From Hymenochaete sp. R1 (Eukaryota > Basidiomycota > Agaricomycetes > Hymenochaetales > Hymenochaetaceae): a stretch of DNA of 64,000 nt. How positions within the stretch are numbered: the first letter of the stretch is position 1; each line of letters begins with the position of its first letter. The DNA lies in NCBI GenBank assembly GCA_019400425.1, contig JAFREE010000064.1, positions 1-64,000 on the forward strand, written 5' to 3'. Shown here in pieces: positions 9,269 to 20,674 of this stretch. The notes beneath the pieces were generated by a model. The model had not been told where the DNA came from. It ran no database searches and worked only from the letters and a program-made list of their open reading frames with translations. A program made the translations under genes and the position numbers.

Positions 9269-11453
9269 ATGTCCATAACCCCTCCCTCTGTTCGAAACTC
9301 TATCGATTTATCTTCAGAACACAAACAAGATAGCAAAGCAGGTCGATTTTTGGATGCATTTTCTCTAGAAGATGCTTTCTCGGAAGGAGAAGATGATGTG
9401 GGGTTCTCCAACTCGAACATGCTCGACGACTTAACTCATAGCCTTCGAGAATTTCATGTCTCCGTGGACAGAGAGCAAGACGATGCAGTTGTTGAAGTGC
9501 GACGAGAGTCACCGCTACATGATCCAGACGAGTCTGTTTCCACCCTCGATATAAATGGTTCTTTGGGAACGCCGAGGTCTTCCACACGCTCCGTCGACCT
9601 GGACTCGATCCGTAGCAAGCCATCTAGCGAAGCTGCGTTTAGCATAAATCACCATACGAACCACTCTGAGAGTTCCATTGGCGAGTCGCACAACTCTTTT
9701 CCTTCAGTAGTCATTGATCTTGGCAAGCCCCTCGATTCTCAAATTACCGTTCTCTCCGACTCCGATAGCACGCAAGGGTCGAAAAGCAATGAGCATCCGT
9801 CGACTTTGAGCGACCATGAAAGTTCCCAATCTGAGCCACGAGAATCTCTTGACCCAAAGCCAGACGTTCTTGCAGTCCCGACTACACCTACGACCCGATC
9901 TTCATCAACAAATCCACCAAGTGGCAGTAGCTCGGTCTCTGGTGTACCTCAGAAACGAGTAGGCCTCCCGGCCGGACCCAGTACCCTTGAAAAAGTTATT
10001 TCAAAGACCAGGCCAGTATACCTCCCTCCAAAGCCTAAGGATGAAGATAGGAAACATCTTGCCGACTGGGAGGAAATGATGAGGCGGAGTCGGCTTGTTG
10101 GTGAGTCCCATTCAAGGCAACACACAACTTTTCCAAAATTGAAATTTCAACGAAGAGGAGCAGAAGAAGAAAGCTAGGCAAGAACGACGGCTGGCAAGAG
10201 AGAAGTCTTTAGGGGACGTAACTGTCGCTTGGGAGACGTTAGTTCTGCCTGATATGAAAGCTGCAATTCGAAATCTGAGCTTGAGGCGCATGTGGTGGAT
10301 GGGCATACCTCCCAAGCTTCGTGGAACGGTTTGGAGCACTGTGATAGGAAATGGGCTGGCTCTCAGTAAAGGTAAGTGATTTGCAAATCTAACCTACTAA
10401 GATACAGGACATGCAACTGAGTTCACCAGATAGCTACAGGTCCTGTCTTGCGCGGGCGCGGAAAGCACTCAGCTCTGGAACATTTCCAACGACCACCTTG
10501 AACCTCATTGACGCTGATATTAAAACTACTTTACCGACTCTGCATATTTTCACTCCGATAATTGGACCGCTGTATGAGGATCTCCTCAACATACTCACAG
10601 CTTGGGTTGTTTCTCGTTCTGATGAAGGACTAGGCTATACAATGGGTGCCAGCAAAGTTGCAGCCATGTTTCTTCTCAACATGCAACCTCCGCAGGCCTT
10701 TGTTGCAATGCGAAACTTACTAGAGCGGCACTGTTCACGAAGTTTCTTTGGTGGATTATCTTCCAAAGATGACGTAAGTATATGTTTTACTCATCTTACC
10801 CCGGGCTGAATCCCATTATTTTATACAGGTTGAAGCATATTACCGGTAAGCATCCCTTGTATAATTATGTATACTCTTAATTTAAGACGGAGCACAGAAT
10901 TTTTGATACTCTTCTTGCAGATTACATGCCGAAAGGTAAGGATGACCAGTCGTTGCCATATTCTCTCGCCAATCAACTAAAGCAAATCGCAGTGTACTTC
11001 AACTTCAAACAACATCAAATATCCCCTGCTTCGTATCTCCCCGACTGGCTGGTCCCGGTCTTTCTGGATCATCTTCCTCTGGATACCTGCTCTCGAATAT
11101 GGGACACGTTAGTCATAGAAGGCGATTCCTTCCTATTTCGAGTGGCTCTGGCCATCCTCGCCTGCCTCGAACCTCGTCTATTCTTTCCTGAACGGCACGA
11201 ACTGCTAAGTATCTTAAAGTAAGTCTAGAATCGACTTCTATCATCTACTCAGTCTTTATGGATAATGGTTAGCGCGGAAAACAAGGCGGCAATCGAGATT
11301 GCTAAACGAGACGGGATCTTGCTCGGTGCATGCAAATACGAAATTTATGATTTGTCGGAAGATGCACTTTGGGAGCAGCTCGAGGCGATGGAAGGGTGGT
11401 GGAAGGAGAGTACGTGGACAAGGTTGATCCAGCGCGAGCTGCCCGATTTATGA
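9269..11453 (+). CDS. TBC (Rab GTPase-activating-like) domain protein
   Basis: Six exons join in frame to 636 residues: 9269-10100, 10156-10371, 10430-10773, 10829-10845, 10898-11218 and 11273-11453. The first 250 or so residues are acidic and Ser-rich and probably disordered. The TBC fold follows, starting at MWWMGIPPKLRGTVW and continuing through DWLVPVFLDHLPLDTCSRIWD and FLFRVALAILACLEPRLFF. TBC proteins usually speed GTP hydrolysis by Rab GTPases in membrane traffic, using an Arg in IxxDxxR and a Gln in YxQ. Here the matching stretches read LIDADIKTTLP and LGYTMGAS, so both finger residues appear to be replaced and the protein may bind rather than activate a Rab. The start is the ATG at 9269; an in-frame TTG two codons earlier was not used. 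A MITE-like repeat begins about 15 bp after the stop. Confidence 0.85.
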
Positions 11454-12246
11454 TTGAGCCTGTCTCAAAGGCAGGCCAGGACCCCCAAATCTCCCAGTAG
11501 AGATATCCCCCAAAAGACCACCCGCTCACCCGTAAAAATCTCGGAAGCCTCCACCAAAAAACCACCCACGGAACGCCCAGCTTAGAGGGCCCAGCTCAGA
11601 GGCCTCCACCCATGGATCACCTAGTGGAGAGAAGGTAAAGTCAAAAGATCACTCACAGGTGACCTGACTGGGTGGTCTTTGGGGGCATACATCTACTGGG
11701 AGATTCGGGGGTCCTGGCAGGTCTTGTCTTTACTGGTATCATGACGGACTTTGTGTAAAGTTGTACCGCTGCTTTGTGGAATTGTAATCGCACTATTTGT
11801 ATGAAATGACAGTGTTGTCGGATCGTCTTCCACTACAGATTACCCCGAATGTATCGGATCAAGCCATCGGAGGAGGCCATACTTCACGCCACACGAATGT
11901 AGCATTACAGACACGGCCTCAAAAACATAGTACCACTAGTACTGTAACCAGTGCGTTGTCCCTATCGGCCGCAAATTATCGCCGACAGAGCGCTCTCAAC
12001 GGATGCGTCGGCTTGCTGGTACGGGGAAGCGCGTTCACTCACCGACTCGGGGCCGAATACGGTAGAAACGGTCGAGGAAAAACAACTTATGTGTCGTATT
12101 AGGCAATATAATGCGAGAGACTTCCAAGATGTATGTAACCTTTTTCGACATAGTACTACTAGTGCACAACACTCCATGATATTCGCATTCCGACTGCGAC
12201 TCAGTGCGAGGTCGTCGGATCAGCCACCTTCTCTCACGCAAACGCT
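11454..12246. other. intergenic region containing a MITE-like element
   Basis: Between the TBC stop and the convergent DUF2235 gene. Apart from the inverted-repeat element at about 11469-11724, open frames at 11797-12358 have no recognisable product. Two similar short motifs, tagtaccactagtactg near 11930 and tagtactactagtgcac near 12150, flank this stretch; their meaning is unknown. Confidence 0.4.
11469..11724. mobile_element. MITE-like element with about 60-bp terminal inverted repeats
   Basis: The left arm (about 11469-11532; key stretches ccaggacccccaaatctccc, cagtagagatat, cccccaaaagaccaccc) is matched in reverse complement by the right arm (about 11656-11724; gggtggtctttgggggcata, catctactgggagattcggg, ggtcctgg). 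By eye the arms agree at well over 80 percent with a few small gaps. About 120 bp lie between them with no coding capacity. Short length, long imperfect terminal inverted repeats and a position in a 3' untranslated region fit a miniature inverted-repeat transposable element. A clear target-site duplication could not be fixed. A non-transposon hairpin acting on the TBC transcript end is the alternative. Confidence 0.6.
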
Positions 12247-14427
12247 TCACTCAACCCAATGCCAATTCCTCTCTGACGGATCATCCACTACCCAAGTCTT
12301 CGGCCCCGCCTCCTTCTTCCCCGTCGGCCCTTTCGTCTTGAACCACGCCCTCGGGTGATACGCCGCCTTTCCTCCTTTACGCACCACCTCTAGCCTCGTC
12401 CTTACGCTCCGATGCACCACCAGCCCATTCTTCAGCGCGTCCCCATAAATCTTGCGTCCGCGCCCAAAGTTCGCTCGCACGAAGAAATCGTCGCGTGTCG
12501 AACGCTGCTCGCGGAATCGGAAGGGGATGAACTCGAGGAGCCACCAACCCTTGGAAAGCTGGAGCTGGTCAAATTCGGGGCTGAGGGCGTCGGCGAGTTC
12601 TTCGTCTTCTTCAGAAATGAAAGGAGTTTGCGGGACGACTTCGATAAGCGGTTGAGAGGCTTCAGCGTCCTTTCCTTTGCCTTTACCCTTGCCTGTGATC
12701 TTGTCGCGGACGCTGTGGTAAGCTTTGCGAATCGACTTTCCGTAGCCTGTATACTTGAGCAACAGCCACAGTGCGTGGAAGGGTGCTGCAAGCAATCCGG
12801 ATACGAAAGTAATTGGTAAGATGAGAAGTTGGCCCAGCGTCTTCATGACGGAAACGCCAGCCATAATCTGAGTTTTCGGTTCTGCTATCGTCGCACCAGG
12901 AGACGGCAGTAGACGTTCAGGACGAGGGAGAACGTAAGGGTAGAGCGTATCGGCATCCAATCCAATATGGGACTTTAGCATATCTTTATCAAAGATGATG
13001 CCAATGTTGGTACGGAAGCATTCACGTATCATCCATCGCAATGGGATACGCGCCAGCGAGTTTCGAGTGTTGTTTTTAACGGAACCTCCGCCAATATCGC
13101 AGTGGCAGCCTGCAAACCAGACCTCCTTCACGTCCGTTATGATCCCATTCATCTCATTGATCTGTTCCTCCCATTTCAAACTTTCGACTCCTGAAGCGAG
13201 TCGTCTTTTTTTCATGCTCGCGCCATCTACCCATCGAAGTTTTAGCCGAGATGTACTCAAGTCGAATAATTAACTCACGGTGATAGAAGTTAGGTGTAAA
13301 CTTGACGCGATGTTCATCGAGTGATAGGGCGTGACGGAACACACGAATGGCGCTGTTGCTCCCGACGAAGGGCAGCTCCTTACTGACGATTCCGACGGAG
13401 CAAACCGTGTCAAAGACGCCAACAAAGTCAATAGCGACGTCCGAGCAGAACGCATTCTTGAAACCGACGCTGAGTCTTAAGCCTTCGTCGTCTTCGCGTT
13501 TGTACATCGCCCAAGCAAACGGCACTTGATCATGATTGAATGGTGGTAGGAGCCCAACCTTTAGAATTATTGTTAGAGGCATATATTTCCCGTATCAAAT
13601 AGAAGATTATATTGCCTTTTGGATCATTCCGGCTAGAGCTCTGGCAGTATATGCACCTCTAGAGAAACCAAAGATGCAAATCTTATCACCAGCGGTGTCT
13701 ATGAGTTTGGTTAGCAAAGGACATGTGTAAAACATTGTTGAGGCTCACAGTTCTGCATGAGGAACTCGTAGCCGCCTGATACCAAGGAATCCCGGAAATC
13801 AGTTGAAAGTAGCAAATAACGGAGATAAAAAACGACCTTGGACTACAGAGAAATCACGTCAGGACACGCAAAGATAACGAATGCAACGAGCGTACCATGA
13901 GCGGACAAGTTCCATGCCACCATCTGATCCCATATTTTACTGAGCTGGTTTGTCAAAGGGGCGACGAAAGCTTCATTTGTGTATGTGCCGACACCAGGCT
14001 GGTAATAGACGAGCTGCTGTTGCTGGTTGTCTTTCTTCAGGCAAGACGTTAGTTGGACAATGTTTGAGTTCTACGGAGTCCCATAGTTCTCAGTTTGATT
14101 TTCTCTGGACGTCACAACAGGAAATCCACATACGTCGTCATCAAAACAGTCGCCCGTCCCGTCGAAGCTGCAGTTGTATGCATATCTAGGTCACTCAATG
14201 CTGGTCTACGAGAGGAAAGAAACTGACCAGATGATGAGAGTTCTGGCTCGACCTTCCTGCTCTTTGCTGTCTGGATCGGGAACCCAGGTACGGTTCTGAC
14301 CGCCGGGCCGTATGCAAGACCTAAGAGTACCTCCTTCGTCGTCGGAGAACCCAGAGGCAGTATTGGCCAAAGTAGAAGAGGTTGAGAGGGGAGGGGCACT
14401 GTCAGAGGGAGACCTGGAGGAAGCCAT
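12247..14427 (-). CDS. DUF2235 (Tle1-like) alpha/beta hydrolase
   Basis: Several exons on the minus strand give roughly 600 residues. The N-terminus is Ser-rich, followed by the DUF2235 opening RTLIICFDGTGDCFDDD (joined across an intron), NSNIVQLTSCLKKD and the loop YYQPGVGTYTNE. The nucleophile elbow is in GFSRGAYTARALAGMI (Gly-Phe-Ser-Arg-Gly), near 13600-13670. Downstream DFVGVFDTVCSVG and EVWFAGCHCDIGGG supply the likely Asp and His of a catalytic triad. A hydrophobic stretch (LILPITFVSGLLAAPFHALW) near 12800 may sit in a membrane. The domain is shared with bacterial type VI phospholipase effectors; fungal members are intracellular hydrolases of unknown substrate. It is divergent with RRP1 across about 320 bp. 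The exon layout is my reading; the fold is clear. Confidence 0.85.
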
Positions 14428-14750
14428 GGGGGCGGGGTGAAATCAGTGTGAGAGTATGGATGCTGGCATTGATAGCATGATGTCGATGGTATTTAAGTGT
14501 TTTGGGTGTTTGAGAACAGATGGAAAGCGATGAGCGGTGTAAGTTTGGATTGGAAGGGAGATGTTGCGCGCATGATGATTGGAAGGAGACCGAGCAAGCC
14601 TGAAATGGCGGGGAGATTGACTGTCCGAGCCGCCGTCCCGTCCTTACCCATAACGGAATGAATCGAGCCTCGGCAATGACACTAGTACTGCCTTTACCAA
14701 TAGTGTTGTCCTCCTCCCACTCCCTCCTCCGCCTCCATCCCTCGACATCC
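14428..14750. promoter_or_regulatory. bidirectional promoter region, DUF2235 hydrolase / RRP1
   Basis: About 320 bp separate the two divergent start codons, so both promoters must lie here. A CT-rich run (about 14708-14740) precedes the RRP1 start, a common feature of fungal promoters. No specific binding site is identified. A 118-codon frame crossing the region on the minus strand is not supported by homology. Confidence 0.5.
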
Positions 14751-15964
14751 ATGTCCAAACCAAAGTCAGATACGCCACATCCTCAGCTGCCCATGGCCAA
14801 GCTCTTGTCGTCGACCGGTGCGTATTTGTTCACAATATAATGAAGCAGAAAACTGAATAATTTACAGACAAAAAGACGCGCGACAAGGCAGTAAAAAGTT
14901 TAGCTCTGTTCCTGTCCACCCCAGGCCAAGACGTCCCTTCAGGGATCGAAATGGCAAAACTCTGGAAGGGAATCTTCTACTGTCTGTTCTACTCGCATCC
15001 ATTCAAAAGAAGAAATTAAATCGCTCATTTCTTGTGTCGGCGTAGGCTACTGGATGTCCGACAAACCTCTCGTTCAGCAAGCCCTCTCCTCCGAGCTTGC
15101 AGACATTATTCTTGCAATCACTTCTATCGACGCTGCAATGTCCTTTCTGTCGGGATTTTGGGAAGCAACAGTTCGTGAATGGAATGGAATCGATCGTCTT
15201 CGGTAAGCTCCATATATGCTAGCTGCTAGCACCTGAAACTCATACGCATTAGCATGGATAAATATTACATGTTGGTCCGCAAATTTGTCAACGCCTCCTT
15301 GCGGTTACTTCTGCGAGAAGAATGGGAAAGATCCCTGATATTACGGCACAATGAAATCCTCCTCCAGAAGGGTGGTCCTCTATGGTAAGTCACGAAATAG
15401 AAACCCTCCTATCAACGCTTCATTCCTCGGCTTACACCGTGTTCTAGTGCACTTGACAATCGAATCCCTCTAAGCCTTTCCTTCCACCTCGCAGACGTGT
15501 ATCTAGCAGAGCTGGACAAAGTTTTGGGCGGCGCATCTGACAAACAAACCGGAATATCACCATCGCCTGCTCCCCTTGGCCCACTGCTCGACGCCTTTCT
15601 CGATTTCGCCTCGAAAACTAGCACCCGCCGTGCCTACGACCGTATCTTTGAAGAAGTTTTCGACCCTCTCTTTCTTTCACTGAGCCCGCCTATCGCATCC
15701 CCAGACACCCCTGCTCGAAAGAGACCGCGGTTACTTGCGGACTCGCCGAATTTCGACAACATCAAATCTCATTCATGTTTAGAACAGTCCGAAGACGAGG
15801 GAAGCGAGAATAAAATCAGATTAAGGGAAGGCCTACTTAAACGTATGTTTGACGTTGCCAGCGGACCGGACACGCGAGAGTCGAATCGGCGGTGGATGCA
15901 TGCTGTGTGGAAAGCGGACATGGCGGAGGAGGTGGATAGGAATGTATCGCCTGAAAGCGATTGA
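14751..15964 (+). CDS. RRP1: ribosomal RNA processing protein RRP1 (Nop52 family)
   Basis: Five exons (14751-14817, 14868-14981, 15046-15202, 15253-15384, 15448-15964) join in frame to 328 residues. The sequence follows the Nop52/RRP1 family: an N-terminal KLLSSTDKKTRDKAVKSLA leads into the helical repeat core with LWKGIFYCYWMSDKPLVQQ, LSGFWEATVREWNGID and MDKYYMLVRKFVNASL. The C-terminal third is more variable, with a basic patch ARKRPRLL that could be a nuclear localisation signal. RRP1 acts in the nucleolus in maturation of the 27S pre-rRNA and assembly of the 60S ribosomal subunit. No disabling change was seen. Intron 2 starts gtctgt, a weak but valid GT donor. Confidence 0.9.
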
Positions 15965-16432
15965 GACAGTGCCAAGAAAGAGCAACACTCATATGTAATA
16001 ACAGGTCCGTTAGCAAGAGGCTCTTCATCAATTTCCTGTCTACTGATATTGTATTGAATTCTCAAGTTGATGTTCTCCTCGTTGTGCTACTTTGTTGTAC
16101 TACTTTGTGAGCGACACCTTGGAGCTGTCAAGGCTATCGCCCAACGAAAATTACTCTATCGCAAGTTTTTAGACTTTGCAAAACTTGTATGGTAATTGCA
16201 TTGGAACGATTGTCTGTTCCCTTTGTGCGCCGTTAATCGTATTGACCCCGCAATCATGAGGCTTCTTATGGCCTGAGACCACATTGCCATCGGAGGCTTA
16301 TCAGTGGTTTACCTCCGTACAATACTACAAATTTTCGCACACGAGGGCATGAAATAATGTCAAGAATGCGGCCATGGTCATGACCTTGCTTCCTTTACCT
16401 TCTAGTTACACCCCGTCTACAACTACGGCACC
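15965..16432. other. intergenic region between RRP1 and the permease
   Basis: About 470 bp holding the RRP1 3' end and the permease promoter. No open frame of interest. The 50 bp before the permease ATG are pyrimidine-rich (about 16382-16410). Confidence 0.4.
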
Positions 16433-18800
16433 ATGGACGACCCAGGCCTCATCCTGGACAACAACCCATCCAAAACTATAGCTGAAGATGTATTTCTGGA
16501 GCATCTCGGCTATCGCCAAGGTTTCTGAATGCTCTCTGCTCCAAACTTCTGTTCTTCCATAGATAACTGAACGTGAACATCATCAGAACTCAAACGATCG
16601 TTCAGTTTACTCGGAATGGTTGGCTTCAGCTTCAGCATCGTCACGAGGTCCGTCCCGCGTTCTCGTGGCCGCCCCTTCTTCACGCACCCCACCAAGCCAA
16701 ACTATAACTATCGCGTTTCCCTTCCTTCGATTGTTGAATTAACGACCTCGTCTCCCTTTTCTTGACATGCATATCAAATTCCTGGGGTCAGCTGGACCGC
16801 GTTGGGCGGCGTGCTCATCACGGGTGTCAATGCCGGTGGGCCCGCGGTGATGATCTTTTCGTGGATCGCGATCTCCATGCTCTCGCTCGCTGTGGCATAT
16901 TCGATGGCAGAGATTTGCTCGTCGTTGCCCGTTTCGGGTGGACAGTATTCGTGGGTGTATGCGTTGGCACCACCGAGGGTACGTTGCTCTTATCCTTGCT
17001 CAATATTGATAATTTGGAAATGGATACATAAAGGATGAAAGTATTGTTGACTGTCGTTTGTAGGTGGCGAAAGGTGCGAGTTGGGTGACGGGCTGGCTGA
17101 TGATTATGGGTGAGTAGAGGGCTGGTTTGGTCCGTTTGACGAAGAGTTCCTGAAACGTGTTCATCAGGTGTCCTGGCCATGGGCGCGACTAACAATTTCG
17201 TTTGCTCTAATTTCATCCTCGGTCAGGTCAACCTGACCAATCCAGAGTTTATCATTGGACGATGGCACGTCGTGTTGGTCTCCTACGCCGTCGCTGCTTT
17301 AGGTCTGGCTTTGAATGTGTGGGGGCCTCGACTGCTCGAGACATTGAGTACAGTGCGTGTTCTTCGGCTTTTGCCTCGCGATTTGAGGTTGACTTATTTT
17401 CCTTCTACATGGCTACAACCTGAAGGCTGCAGTCATTTGGAATATCACCTCATTTTTCATAGTTGTCATTGTCATATTGGCGACGAATGACCACAAGCAG
17501 TCGTAAGAGGTGCACTGCTTCTCATTTTAGTCGAGTCTAAGCAAAACGCTATAGTGCGAGCTTTGTTTTTCAGCAATTCCAGAACACGACTGGTTTTGGT
17601 CCTGCGATGGCAGCTATTTTAGGGGTAAATTCTGTTGCTTTGATGAGTTCTCAAAGGAAGTTACGAGAGCTGTATTGAGCTATTCTTTCCAAAGATACTA
17701 CAAAGCGCATTTGGAATGTGCTGCTACGATGCCCCAGCGCACATGGTAGAAGAGATGAAGAACGGATCGCGGGAGGCACCAAAGGTTCTTCGAACACATG
17801 CATACCTCGCATAATAATTGCTAGACTAACACGAGTTAAAGGCTATCATCATGTCAGTCTACATCGGTGCGATCACAGGCTTCGTCTTCCTGGTCTCCAT
17901 CTGCTTCTGCATAGGAAACATTCAAGAGACAGCGACGACTCCGACCGGCGTACCGCTCATCCAAATCTTCTTCGACTCGACAGGGTCAAAGGTCGGGACG
18001 TGCGTCCTTTCGTCCCTTATCGTCATCATTGGCATGTTCTGCGCGATGGCCCTCCAAGTAAGCCTTTTCCTCTAATTTTTGGTTCAGAGGAAGCCATTGT
18101 TCACGGCACCGGATTTAATTTCAGGCAGAAGGCTCGCGAACCCTATACGCTTTCGCGCGCGACCACGGGCTCCCATTCTCACCCTTCTGGAGCAAAGTCA
18201 ACAAAAAACGCCAGATCCCGCTGAATGCACTCTTTCTCGCCGTTTTCGTTCAGCTCGCACTGTGCGCGATTGACTTCGGGACGACGACGGGGTTCAATAC
18301 GGTCATTGCGATCGCTACTGAAGGGTTTTGTGGGTTTAAATTCATCTTTTTTGAATCGTCTTGCGTTTGACGGCGCGTTCACGGTTTCGGGATAGATTTA
18401 TCGTATGCCATGCCACTGGGGGCACGATTGTTGAGCGAAGCATTAGGAAACCGACAGGTGCTCGAAGGTCCGTACCATCTCGGGAGCCTCTCCTTATTGG
18501 CGAATGCAGTTGGCTTCGTTTTCCTGGTTTTTGCCTCGATTACGTTCAATTTCCCACAAGGCAAGAATAATCAAAACATTGAGAAGATCTTCCGAGATAT
18601 TGACACCATCATCCTTTCTAGTTAATCCAGTTACGCGCGACAATATGAACTACACATCCGCCGCACTGGGTGTTATTGGACTTATTAGCCTCGTAACATG
18701 GCTTACTACGGGTCGAGAAAAGTTCACAGGTCCGTTGGTGGTAGGGCGGACCACTATGGGTGCTTCGAATAGTGATGAAATCAAGGAGGAGCACAAATAA
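16433..18800 (+). CDS. amino acid / choline permease (APC superfamily, HNM1/UGA4-like)
   Basis: An exon series running from ATG 16433 to stop 18800 gives a roughly 500-residue transporter. Signature pieces are SLLGMVGFSFSIVTSWTALG, VNAGGPAVMIFSWIA, SMAEICSSLPVSGGQYSWVY, VTGWLMIMG and then IWNITSFFIVVIVILATNDH. FGMCCYDAPAHMVEEM and GSREAPKAIIMSVYIGAITG follow, then AEGSRTLYAFARDHGLPFS and LSYAMPLGARLLSEALGNR. These match the fungal yeast-type APC group that moves choline, GABA or amino acids across the plasma membrane with protons. About 12 hydrophobic segments can be seen. The last intron (18561-18619) appears to begin with GC rather than GT, because only that junction restores the frame into VNPVTRDNMNYTS. 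The exon around 17427 starts at an unusual acceptor (cctgaag). Substrate cannot be told from sequence. It converges with the oxygenase gene 120 bp downstream. Confidence 0.85.
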
Positions 18801-18922
18801 ACGGCCGATTTCAATTTTCATTCAGGTGAATATTATGTACACGTCCATCGTATACCCAGCGATTGACGTTTCCTACAATGTGTATTCCAAAATCAAAAAA
18901 AGAGATAATACTCCAATATCGT

Positions 18923-20485
18923 TTATGCCATAAGGGCGATGTGCCGTAACTCGCTGAGGAGAGTTCACGTATCAGCCTTGTCCTTGCGAAGCACATGATA
19001 TACTTACTTTTGCACCTGTTGTCCAACTTTCATGGGCGGATATTCAGCCTCGTTGATATCCTCAGTGGCAAAATATGTAGCCTTCGCTTTCTCGGAAAGG
19101 GTACTTATAGGTGCAAGTTCGAAATCTGATGATAGATGGTAAAAGAATGTGCTTGAGATACGAATGAGTGGCCGGTCAGGATGGCTTTGCTTTCGTCTTT
19201 CTATGGTCTAAACAAGGATCAAAGAGATTGAATATAGACTACATCGATACAAACACAAAAGAACTATACCTTCAATGTGGCGTCATTGACAACTACTTCA
19301 TGGAATCCAGCTCTGATCAGGCCGCCAGAAATATGCTCAAGTTGCTTCCCAGCTTGCACCAGAAGGTACTTGCCTGTCGGAGGAAACGTGACGGGAATAC
19401 GCTTTCCAGTGTTGCGAGCCCATATGTTAAGGCCGGGATAACGGGAGCGTCCGTGGATGGTAAGAAAGTTGAGATCAGAATGGAAGCCAGCAAGAATCGT
19501 GCTGGGAGCGAGTTAGCGGCGCCATCGCTAGAGCAACACGTTACATACTCTCGTTTCCCGTATTTCTTTAAGTCTGAGGATGTCGGGGCAAGTATATGAG
19601 GTCTAGGCAATGTGAGTGGTAGAGTTAGAAATGAATCCGTACGTGGAAGGAGAATTGGCATTACCCATATCGGCTGGCCTCGAGAAAGGTATCTTTGGGA
19701 AGTCCAAGACCTATCGCTGCCATCTCGGCGACACCCTGCACGCTAATTCTGATTCTGAACGCCGAACTTGTAGAAACACGTTGAGGCGACTCACGCGCTT
19801 TTCATAGAACTGCCCCACTTCTGCATAACAGGTTCCCACCTCTGTCTGATAGACTCGTCCTCTGGAATCACGTTGGGTGCATTCAAAGAAGGATATGCCG
19901 TCTCATATGGCGGTTTCTCCGTCATTTTCCAGAAGAAACGGCACTTGGGGTCTGGCTGGTGAGCGGATATGTCCAGGGGCCTCTCTGAAGGATCCAGGCG
20001 AGCGATGATGTTTAAGCATGGTTCGTCTACAGCACATTTCGGCTTCTCCGTATTTTCCCTGTGTACGCGTGAGTGAGATGAATGTCATGATATGTTGAGA
20101 TGAACGTACAAAGTCACGCCGACTTGATAGCCGAGCTCAGGTCGTTCGTCCTTCTTTAGAGCTGGTTCCGGCTGAGCGAAATAGTCTTCCAGGAGGTCGA
20201 GGAATGCATCTGATAGAAGTTACTTCAGACATATGTTGTATGCCATCAGCTTTGCAGAGTACTATTATCGTCCTCGGAAACCCTGGAGTCTTGGACGATG
20301 AGAGCCCCGTAGCTGCACAAGGCCTCAGCAGCCTGCACGAGGCGAGATCAGTTGATTCTGCTCTTGAATCCTCCAGACTTGCAGTAATGACAAACCTTCT
20401 TGCACTCTTGATTAGCATCGACTGACGTTCCATCTCCTAACAGATATGCGTCCAAGTTCACGATTGGTAAATCGATAGCAGACAT
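18923..20485 (-). CDS. isopenicillin-N-synthase-like 2-oxoglutarate/Fe(II) oxygenase
   Basis: Minus-strand exons from ATG 20485 (MSAIDLPIVNLDAYLLGDG) to stop 18923 give about 370 residues. The N-terminal substrate-binding half reads ALIVQDSRVSEDDN, DYFAQPEPALKKDERPELGY and RWEPVMQKWGSSMKSA. The jelly-roll core holds the iron ligands: HxD in FHSDLNFLTIHGRSRYPG, a distal His in VQAGKQLEHISGG, and the 2-oxoglutarate-binding RxS in RPLIRISSTFFYHLSSDF. All metal- and cosubstrate-binding residues are present. The last exon, after an intron near 18958-19010, encodes only NELRHIALMA. Homologues are widespread in fungi, mostly of unknown substrate; nothing nearby suggests a beta-lactam cluster. It shares a 189-bp divergent promoter with UBC12. 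Confidence 0.83.
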
Positions 20486-20674
20486 GGTGGTTAGTAGCAA
20501 AGTCACACGCGTACATAACACAAGCAAGCGCACACGCGTGCAAAGGACCACAGAAGTCGCCACTCCCCATCCCTTTACCCTCGACCTCTTACTTCACCTC
20601 TCTTCTCAGATTCCTTTCTCAGATTCCTTTCTCTTTTCTCTCCGCTTTCACGGCCACCATAAGCTTTGATAATC
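20486..20674. promoter_or_regulatory. bidirectional promoter region, oxygenase / UBC12
   Basis: Only 189 bp separate the divergent starts. The region has the repeated hexamer-like cacacgcg (20506 and 20531) and a pyrimidine-rich run (20575-20650) with the tandem repeat agattcctttctc twice, directly before the UBC12 start. Confidence 0.5.

Noticed and set aside
12412..12819. 135-codon plus-strand frame
   Set aside because: It is opposite a conserved part of the DUF2235 hydrolase and has no resemblance of its own.
14402..14758. 118-codon minus-strand frame extending across the divergent promoter
   Set aside because: Its start overlaps the RRP1 start and the peptide is not similar to DUF2235 homologues, whose N-terminus fits ATG 14427 in another frame.
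18923..20485. possible secondary-metabolite cluster around the isopenicillin-N-synthase-like gene and the permease
   Set aside because: No peptide synthetase, acyltransferase or pathway regulator is nearby; the neighbours are housekeeping genes, and the protein family is broad.
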